NCBI GenBank assembly: GCA_021823875.1
Contig: JAKAMD010000080.1
Span: 1 to 11,280 of the forward strand
Reading direction: 5' to 3'
Length of the DNA stretch: 11,280 nucleotides
From: Pseudomonadota bacterium
GTDB lineage: Bacteria > Pseudomonadota > Alphaproteobacteria > Rhizobiales > Xanthobacteraceae
The notes under the pieces were generated by a model that was not told the origin of the DNA, did not search any database, and worked only from the letters and a program-made list of their open reading frames with translations. Below are positions 6,685-11,280 of this stretch, in pieces; the stretch's first letter is position 1, and each line of letters opens with the position of its first letter. A program made the position numbers and the translations under genes.

Positions 6685-8361
6685 TCAATTCGTCCCGTCA
6701 AGCAACCGGCGCGCGATCACTTGTGCCTGAATCTCGGCGGCGCCCTCGAAAATATTGAGGATGCGGGCGTCGCACAGGATGCGCGAGACCGGGAATTCAA
6801 GCGCGAAGCCGTTGCCGCCGTGGATCTGCACGGCGTTGTCGGCCGCCGCCCAGGCGACGCGCGCGCCGAACAGCTTGGCCATGCCGGCTTCCAGATCGCA
6901 GCGGCGGCCGGAGTCCTTCTCGCGCGCGGCGTGATAGGTGAGTTGGCGCGCAATCATGATCTCGGTCGCCATCATGGCGATCTTGTCCGACACGCGCGGG
7001 AAGTTGACGATCTGCGTGCCGAACTGCACGCGGTTCTGCGCGTAGTCCATGGCCTGCTCCATGGCAGCCTGCGCCACGCCGATGGCGCGTGCGGCGGTCT
7101 GGATGCGCGCAGATTCGAAAGTTTGCATGAGCTGCTTGAAGCCGAGGCCCTCGACGCCGCCGAGCAGGTTCTCCGCCTTCACCTCGAAGCCGTCGAAGGC
7201 GATCTCGTATTCCTTCATGCCGCGATAGCCGAGCACCTCGATCTCGGTGCCGGTCATGCCGGCGACCGGGAACGGATTCTTGTCGTCGCCGCGCGGCTTC
7301 TCGGCGAGCAGCATGGAGAGGCCGCGATAGCCCTTCTCCTTCGGATTGGTGCGCACCAGCAGCGTCATCAAGTCGGCGCGCACTGGATGGGTGATCCAGG
7401 TCTTGTTGCCATAAACCTTGTAGACGTCGCCTTCGCGCACCGCGCGGGTCTTGAGCGAGGCGAGATCGGAGCCGGTGTTCGGCTCGGTGAAGACGGCGGT
7501 CGGCAGCACCTCGCCGAAAGCGATTTTGGGCAACCATTTTGCCTTCTGTTCGGCAGTGCCGCCGCCAAGAATAAGTTCAGCCGCGATCTCCGAACGCGTA
7601 CCGAGCGAGCCGACGCCGATATAGCCGCGCGAGAGTTCTTCGGAGACGACGCACATCGACTCTTTGCCGAGCCCCATGCCGCCGAAATCTTCCGGAATGG
7701 TCAGGCCGAACACGCCGAGCTCGGCCATGTGGTTGATGATTTCCATCGGGATGTAGCTGTTGGTGCGGTGCCAGCCCTGCGCATGGGAGACCACTTCGCT
7801 GTCGGCGAATCTGCGCATCTCCTCGCGGATCGATTCGAGCGTGTCGTCGAGGCCGCAGATGCCAACCGTGGCGCCATGGCTGGCACGCATCAACTCGACC
7901 AGGCGCGCGCGGCGTTCGGCCGTGTTGCCGCTGGCGACCAGGCCTTCGACTCCCGGATTGAAGCGGGCGGCGACTTGCGCCGCCGAGAGCCCAAGATCCA
8001 TGGGCCGCACCAGCTCGCCCTGGCTCATCGGAATGCCGCCAATAATCTGCGCGATGCATTCGCCGATGCCGATGCGGACCAGGTGTTCCTCAATCTCGCC
8101 GAAAGTTCCTTCCTGCACCATGCGCTCGGCATAGGCGGCGAGCTGCCGCACGGCTTCGACGTTGGTGGCGAGCCAAGCCAGTCCATGGGTGGCGCGCTGC
8201 TCACGGTCGAACAGGCGGCCGACCACATGGCCTTCCACCATTACGCGCGCGCGCACCCTGGCAATGGCGTCGGCCAAAAGAGCCTCCACCGCCGCGCTCG
8301 CCTCGCGGGCGAGCTCGACCAGTTCGTGTTCGGTGGCGGCGCGGGTAGCGGCAATCGACAT
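6685..8361 (-). CDS. mcd: (2S)-methylsuccinyl-CoA dehydrogenase (ethylmalonyl-CoA pathway)
   Basis: This flavoenzyme oxidises (2S)-methylsuccinyl-CoA to mesaconyl-CoA, passing electrons to electron-transfer flavoprotein. At 558 residues it is far longer than a usual acyl-CoA dehydrogenase (about 380). The extra N-terminal domain of about 170 residues, including IPMSQGELVRPMDLGL at 110-125, is characteristic of Mcd. The acyl-CoA dehydrogenase core begins near 172, with AVFTEPNTGSD (289-299), TWITH (321-325) with the flavin-proximal Trp322 and Thr324, and FEGAAEIQ near the C-terminus, where Glu539 is the expected catalytic base. The identification is strengthened by ccr one gene away. Two close ATGs compete: the one at 8361 has GAGG six bases upstream and is preferred; 8367 would overlap it, and the ORF runs in frame up to 8421. 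yihY is divergent upstream. If not Mcd, it would be another long acyl-CoA dehydrogenase, which I consider unlikely. Confidence 0.88.
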   Translation of the reverse strand: MSIAATRAATEHELVELAREASAAVEALLADAIARVRARVMVEGHVVGRLFDREQRATHGLAWLATNVEAVRQLAAYAERMVQEGTFGEIEEHLVRIGIGECIAQIIGGIPMSQGELVRPMDLGLSAAQVAARFNPGVEGLVASGNTAERRARLVELMRASHGATVGICGLDDTLESIREEMRRFADSEVVSHAQGWHRTNSYIPMEIINHMAELGVFGLTIPEDFGGMGLGKESMCVVSEELSRGYIGVGSLGTRSEIAAELILGGGTAEQKAKWLPKIAFGEVLPTAVFTEPNTGSDLASLKTRAVREGDVYKVYGNKTWITHPVRADLMTLLVRTNPKEKGYRGLSMLLAEKPRGDDKNPFPVAGMTGTEIEVLGYRGMKEYEIAFDGFEVKAENLLGGVEGLGFKQLMQTFESARIQTAARAIGVAQAAMEQAMDYAQNRVQFGTQIVNFPRVSDKIAMMATEIMIARQLTYHAAREKDSGRRCDLEAGMAKLFGARVAWAAADNAVQIHGGNGFALEFPVSRILCDARILNIFEGAAEIQAQVIARRLLDGTN

Positions 8362-8410
8362 GGACATCCTCAAGCGGAATAAGGGTGCAGGGTTTCGGAT
8401 CAGACTACGC

Positions 8411-8430
8411 GTGCAGTGCACAAATGCAAA
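8411..8430. promoter_or_regulatory. Candidate operator in the mcd leader
   Basis: GTGCA-G-TGCAC at 8411-8421 is a perfect short dyad. On the minus strand TTTGCA (8430-8425) and TTTGTGCA (8424-8417) stand next to each other as near direct repeats. The block lies 50-69 bp upstream of the mcd ATG and just downstream of the predicted promoter, where a repressor or acyl-CoA-responsive regulator could act. The regulator is not identifiable from sequence. Confidence 0.3.
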
Positions 8431-8448
8431 GAGAGCTTACGGACAAGG

Positions 8449-8476
8449 GTTTTACGATTGGAATTCTCGTGTCCAA
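8449..8476 (-). promoter_or_regulatory. Candidate sigma-70 promoter of mcd
   Basis: The minus strand has TTGGAC (8476-8471), a 16-bp spacer and TAAAAC (8454-8449). Both hexamers match consensus at about four of six bases. Transcription would begin near 8442, giving a leader of about 80 bases that contains the TGCA dyad. Confidence 0.35.
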
Positions 8477-8535
8477 ACAGCAAGATCGCCCGTGCTTGCA
8501 GCAAGACCAGCCACGTCCCGTGGTCGAAATGGCCG

Positions 8536-8564
8536 TTGAGAAGCGCAGATACCACCCTTGTAAT
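8536..8564 (+). promoter_or_regulatory. Probable sigma-70 promoter of yihY
   Basis: TTGAGA (8536-8541) and TGTAAT (8559-8564) are separated by exactly 17 bp, and each matches consensus at five of six bases. The expected start near 8571 leaves a leader of about 45 bases before the TTG start at 8616. This is the best-looking promoter in the window. Confidence 0.55.
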
Positions 8565-8615
8565 GCTTCGCCAAACGGCTGATCTGAAGGGCGTTATCGA
8601 ACCGGGGGCCTTCCT

Positions 8616-9461
8616 TTGCGCCTGCTCCAATCGTGGCTGCGCATCACGCTCGAGGCGATCCGCCATTTTCTCGCCGATGACGGCTGGGCCATCGCCAGCC
8701 ACATCGCGCTGTCCTCGCTGATGGCGCTGTTCCCGTTCCTGATCGTGGTAACCGCGCTCGCCGGCTATTTCCTCGGCTCCAAGGAACTGGCGGACGAGGC
8801 CGCGCGCCTCCTGCTGGAAGCTTGGCCGAAGGAGGTGGCCGGGCCGATCGCGCAAGACATCACCGGCGTGCTCACCAATACGCGCGGCGACGTGCTGACC
8901 TTCGGTCTGCTGTTTGCGGTCTACTTCGCGTCGAGTGGCGTGGAGAGCCTGCGCATCGGGCTCAACCGCGCCTACGATGTCAACGAACCGCGCCCCTGGT
9001 GGTGGTTGCGGCTGGAGTCGATCCTGTACGTGCTGGTCGGCGCGGTGGCGATCCTGGCCTTTTCGTTCCTGGTCGTGCTGGCGCCGCTGATCTGGGCCAA
9101 GCTCGTGCACTATGTGCCGCGGCTGGCACCCTTCGATAATCTGGTCACGCTGGCACGCTACGGCGTTGCGGTCCTGGTGCTGGTGATCGCGCTGACCATT
9201 CTGCACCGCTTCCTGCCGGCGGGCCCGCGCAAATTCGCCGAGATCGCGCCGGGCGTGATCGCAACGCTGCTGTTATGGCTCGCCGCCGGCGCCGCGTTCG
9301 GGCGCTATCTCGCTTCGTATGCCTTCGCCTATGTGTCGATGTATGCCGGGCTCGCCTCGGCCATGATCGCGCTGGTATTTCTCTATCTGTGCGCGACCAT
9401 CTTCATTTTCGGCGGCGAACTGAACGCGGCGATCAAGCAGGCACGCGAGAAATCGCGTTAA
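8616..9461 (+). CDS. YihY/BrkB-family inner-membrane protein, TTG start
   Basis: The 281-residue product is a polytopic inner-membrane protein of the YihY/virulence factor BrkB family (PF03631); transport or envelope roles have been suggested but no activity is firmly assigned. Six hydrophobic segments are visible, at about 29-53, 92-112, 136-160, 181-200, 209-229 and 243-268. Family features include SHIALSSLMALFPFLIV early on, ASSGVESLRIGLNRAY (105-120) and YAGLASAMIALVFLYL with FGGELNA at the end. The start is a TTG: no ATG or GTG lies between it and the in-frame stop at 8580-8582, and the first internal ATG (residue 36) would delete part of the first membrane segment. A GGGGG lies about 8 bases upstream. 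It has its own promoter at 8536. It converges on ccr so tightly that the two stop codons share the tetranucleotide TTAA at 9458-9461. Its relation to the flanking ethylmalonyl-CoA genes is unknown. Confidence 0.9.
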   Translation: MRLLQSWLRITLEAIRHFLADDGWAIASHIALSSLMALFPFLIVVTALAGYFLGSKELADEAARLLLEAWPKEVAGPIAQDITGVLTNTRGDVLTFGLLFAVYFASSGVESLRIGLNRAYDVNEPRPWWWLRLESILYVLVGAVAILAFSFLVVLAPLIWAKLVHYVPRLAPFDNLVTLARYGVAVLVLVIALTILHRFLPAGPRKFAEIAPGVIATLLLWLAAGAAFGRYLASYAFAYVSMYAGLASAMIALVFLYLCATIFIFGGELNAAIKQAREKSR

Positions 9462-10738
9462 GCGCCGGCCGAAGCCTCCTGCACATCCTCAAGCGTCTTC
9501 AGGCCGGTCGACGGCGCATTGACCAGCACCGCCATGTTGCCGGGCGGGTGCTGATTCTTCCACATCATGGTGTGCGCCTTCGGGATCTCCGCCCAGGGGA
9601 AAGTCTTGGACAGGCAGGGATCGATGCGGCGCTCGAGCACGAAGCGGTTGGCCGCCGAAGCCTGCTTCAGATGCGCGAAATGCGAACCTTGGATGCGTTT
9701 CTGCCGCATCCAGACGTACCGGGCATCGAAGGTGATGTTGTAGCCGGTGGTACCGGCACAGAACACCACCATGCCGCCGCGCTTGACCACCATGGATGAC
9801 ACCGGGAATGTCGCCTCGCCCGGATGCTCGAACACGATGTCGACGTCGCGCTTGCCTGTGATGTCCCAGATCGCCTTGCCGAAGCGGCGCGCCTCCTTGG
9901 CCCAGTCGCCGTATTCAGGCGAATTGACCTGCGGGAGCTGGCCCCAGCACTTGAATTCCTTGCGGTTGATCACGCCCTTGGCTCCGAGATTGAACACGTA
10001 TTCCGACTTCGACTCGTCGGAGACGATGCCGATGGCATTGGCGCCGGAAGCGGCAACAAGCTGGATGCCGAACACGCCGAGCCCGCCGGAGGCGCCCCAC
10101 ACCAGCACATTGTCGCCCGGCTTCAGCGTGTGCGGCGCATGGCCGAACAGCATGCGATAGGCGGTGGCGAGCGTCAGCGTGTAGCAGGCCGACTCTTCCC
10201 ACGTCAGATGCGCCGGCTTCTCCATCAACTGCCGCGACTGCACGCGGCAGAACTGCGCGAAGGAACCATCCGGCGTCTCGTAACCCCAGATGCGCTGCGA
10301 GGGCGACAACAGCGGATCGCCGCCATTGCAGTCCTCGTCGTCGCCGTCGTCCTGATTGCAATGGACAATGACTTCATCGCCGACCTTCCAGCGATGCACC
10401 TTGGAGCCGACCGCCCAGACAATACCGGCGGCGTCGGAGCCGGCGATGTGATAGGGCTGCTTGTGTACATCGAGGGTGGAGATCGGCTGGCCGAGACCGG
10501 CCCAGACACCGTTGTAATTGACGCCGCCGGCCATCACGAGCAGCAAGACTTCCTCTTCACCGATCGTCCAGGTTGGCACCACTTCGAGCTGGAAGGATTG
10601 CTCCGGCGGCCCGTGGCGCTCCTTGCGGATTACCCAGGCGTGCATCTTCTCCGGCACGTGGCCAAGCGGCGGAATCTCACCGATCCCATAAAGGTCTTTG
10701 AGCGGAGCAACACTCCGCTTGGGTGCGGCGGCCGGCAT
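9458..10738 (-). CDS. ccr: Crotonyl-CoA carboxylase/reductase (ethylmalonyl-CoA pathway)
   Basis: This 426-residue NADPH-dependent enzyme of the medium-chain dehydrogenase/reductase superfamily converts crotonyl-CoA and CO2 to (2S)-ethylmalonyl-CoA, the committing step of the ethylmalonyl-CoA pathway. Motifs include VNYNGVW (73-79), a DDGDDEDCNGGDP loop (130-142), RIWGYETPDGSFAQF (149-163) with Tyr153 and Glu154 at the CO2-pocket position, the cofactor loop GASGGLGVFG (215-224), FEHPGEATFP (303-312) and GSHFAH (351-356) with the pocket His353. These match proteobacterial Ccr rather than ordinary enoyl reductases. The ATG at 10738 is chosen because AAGGAG (10750-10745) lies six bases upstream and the protein start (MPAAAPKRSVAPLKDLYGIG) looks like other Ccr proteins; the in-frame extension to 10897 is arginine-rich noise. 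The gene is single, with yihY convergent and the small membrane protein divergent. Confidence 0.95.
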   Translation of the reverse strand: MPAAAPKRSVAPLKDLYGIGEIPPLGHVPEKMHAWVIRKERHGPPEQSFQLEVVPTWTIGEEEVLLLVMAGGVNYNGVWAGLGQPISTLDVHKQPYHIAGSDAAGIVWAVGSKVHRWKVGDEVIVHCNQDDGDDEDCNGGDPLLSPSQRIWGYETPDGSFAQFCRVQSRQLMEKPAHLTWEESACYTLTLATAYRMLFGHAPHTLKPGDNVLVWGASGGLGVFGIQLVAASGANAIGIVSDESKSEYVFNLGAKGVINRKEFKCWGQLPQVNSPEYGDWAKEARRFGKAIWDITGKRDVDIVFEHPGEATFPVSSMVVKRGGMVVFCAGTTGYNITFDARYVWMRQKRIQGSHFAHLKQASAANRFVLERRIDPCLSKTFPWAEIPKAHTMMWKNQHPPGNMAVLVNAPSTGLKTLEDVQEASAGA

Positions 10739-10777
10739 CTGAATCTCCTTGAAAGCGCGAGGCACACCGGTAAGTCT

Positions 10778-10797
10778 GCCGCAAACGATGCTGCGGC
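10778..10797. promoter_or_regulatory. Candidate operator dyad upstream of ccr
   Basis: GCCGCA (10778-10783) and TGCGGC (10792-10797) form a perfect 6-bp inverted repeat with an 8-bp spacer, 40-59 bp upstream of the ccr ATG. It is placed where a promoter or operator is expected, but no confident -35/-10 pair is visible around it. In GC-rich DNA a 6-bp dyad can occur by chance. Confidence 0.28.
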
Positions 10798-10997
10798 GCA
10801 ATAATCGCGTGCGGGTTGAAAACCTAGGCGCCGGCAGCGTTGCGCGCCGCCGGGGTGCAGCGGCCCGCGTCGCGCGGCGCTCAAAGATTGCCGCCACAAT
10901 CGGGTGCTGGGCAGTCGACCAGCCCGCGCGTTTGTTATTGAATGGTCATGCTTCAGGCGGCCGTCCGCCGGACCAAGCCGCGATCAGGGAGGGCGAC

Positions 10998-11252
10998 ATG
11001 GCATTGGAAGGGCTCATCATCCTGCTCATCGTCGGCGCCATTGCCGGCTGGCTCGCGGGACTGATCGTCAAGGGCGTGGGCTTCGGCCTGATCGGCAACA
11101 TCGTGGTCGGCATCGTCGGCGCCTTTATCGGCAGCTGGCTGTTGCCGCGGGTCGGGCTTTTCATCGGCGGCGGCATCATCGCCGCGATCATCAACGCCAC
11201 CATCGGCGCGGTGATCCTGCTGGTGATCATTGGCCTGGTGAAGCGGGCTTGA
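10998..11252 (+). CDS. GlsB/YeaQ/YmgE-family small membrane protein
   Basis: The 84-residue, very hydrophobic and glycine-rich product belongs to the GlsB/YeaQ/YmgE family (PF04226, 'transglycosylase-associated protein', a name that does not reflect a proven activity). Three membrane segments are visible at about 4-24, 28-48 and 54-81, with the family motifs GAIAGWLAG (13-21), GNIVVGIVGAFIGSWL (33-48) and a basic tail VKRA. Relatives are commonly stress-induced inner-membrane proteins. The ATG at 10998 is preceded by AGGGAGGG (10986-10993). The open frame extends upstream to 10749, but that part is an arginine- and proline-rich non-conserved stretch without a ribosome binding site. It is divergent from ccr across 259 bp, in which I see no convincing promoter for this gene. 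Confidence 0.9.
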   Translation: MALEGLIILLIVGAIAGWLAGLIVKGVGFGLIGNIVVGIVGAFIGSWLLPRVGLFIGGGIIAAIINATIGAVILLVIIGLVKRA

Positions 11253-11280
11253 GGCGCCGCCGTCCGCGCCGCAACGTCAG

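Noticed and set aside
6640..8382. A 580-codon open frame on the plus strand, antisense to mcd
   Set aside because: It mirrors the codon pattern of mcd, is rich in His, Asp, Arg and Ala with no recognisable domain, and lacks a ribosome binding site. The minus-strand frame carries clear dehydrogenase motifs.
8400..9206. 268-codon minus-strand frame across the yihY gene
   Set aside because: Low-complexity Gln/Arg/His/Asp-rich antisense shadow of a clear membrane protein gene.
10739..10897. 53-residue N-terminal extension of ccr up to 10897
   Set aside because: It is arginine-rich and unlike known Ccr N-termini. The ATG at 10738 has a good ribosome binding site and gives the normal family length.
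10749..10997. 83-residue N-terminal extension of the GlsB-type protein
   Set aside because: Family members are about 80-85 residues and begin at the hydrophobic segment. The extension has no conserved features, and the internal ATG has a strong Shine-Dalgarno.
1..11280. CRISPR arrays, transposons, phage genes, toxin-antitoxin or defence modules
   Set aside because: No repeated spacers, terminal inverted repeats, transposase motifs or small paired toxin/antitoxin frames were seen; all sizeable genes belong to known metabolic, regulatory or membrane families.

Overview
The window is ordinary-looking chromosomal DNA of high G+C content. It most likely comes from an alphaproteobacterium of the Hyphomicrobiales (Rhizobiales) type. 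The clues are a class I lysyl-tRNA synthetase, crotonyl-CoA carboxylase/reductase and methylsuccinyl-CoA dehydrogenase of the ethylmalonyl-CoA pathway, a small 'host attachment' protein, GC-rich third codon positions, and CCCTCCCC-type intergenic hairpins. The genus cannot be settled from the sequence alone. Ten protein genes are supported. I see no tRNA, rRNA, CRISPR array, insertion sequence, phage gene or toxin-antitoxin pair.

Layout. (1) 2-1777: a LysR-type regulator, cut off by the left edge and read on the minus strand, is divergent from an aldo/keto reductase closely resembling E. coli YdbC/PdxI. Their 99-bp shared control region holds a near-perfect palindrome plus a second copy of its half-site. 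(2) 1825-3486: class I lysyl-tRNA synthetase on minus, converging on the reductase over a strong hairpin that begins inside the lysS stop codon. (3) 3685-4986: an HI0933/TIGR03862-type flavoprotein on plus. It converges, with a 12-bp gap, on (4) 4999-5934: a secreted amino-acid-type solute-binding protein on minus with no transporter genes beside it. (5) 6004-6569: a second hairpin and a small host-attachment-family gene on minus, preceded by a FixK/FNR-like box. (6) 6685-10738: mcd (minus), a yihY/brkB membrane protein (plus) and ccr (minus). (7) 10998-11252: a GlsB/YeaQ-type small membrane protein on plus, divergent from ccr.

How the genes work together. The clearest functional unit is ccr plus mcd. 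Ccr reductively carboxylates crotonyl-CoA to ethylmalonyl-CoA. After epimerase and mutase steps encoded elsewhere, Mcd oxidises methylsuccinyl-CoA to mesaconyl-CoA. Together they imply acetyl-CoA assimilation (C2 compounds, fatty acids, polyhydroxybutyrate or C1 carbon) through the ethylmalonyl-CoA pathway, often used in place of the glyoxylate shunt. The two genes are not one operon: the oppositely oriented yihY lies between them, so each probably has its own promoter. The LysR/reductase pair is a likely regulator-target unit. The remaining genes look like independent transcription units.

I found no convincing undescribed multi-gene system. The points most worth a second look are the LysR operator, the solute-binding protein lacking the usual ligand arginine, the FixK-like box ahead of the host-attachment gene, the ccr-yihY-mcd arrangement with interlocked stop codons, and the dyads ahead of ccr and mcd.
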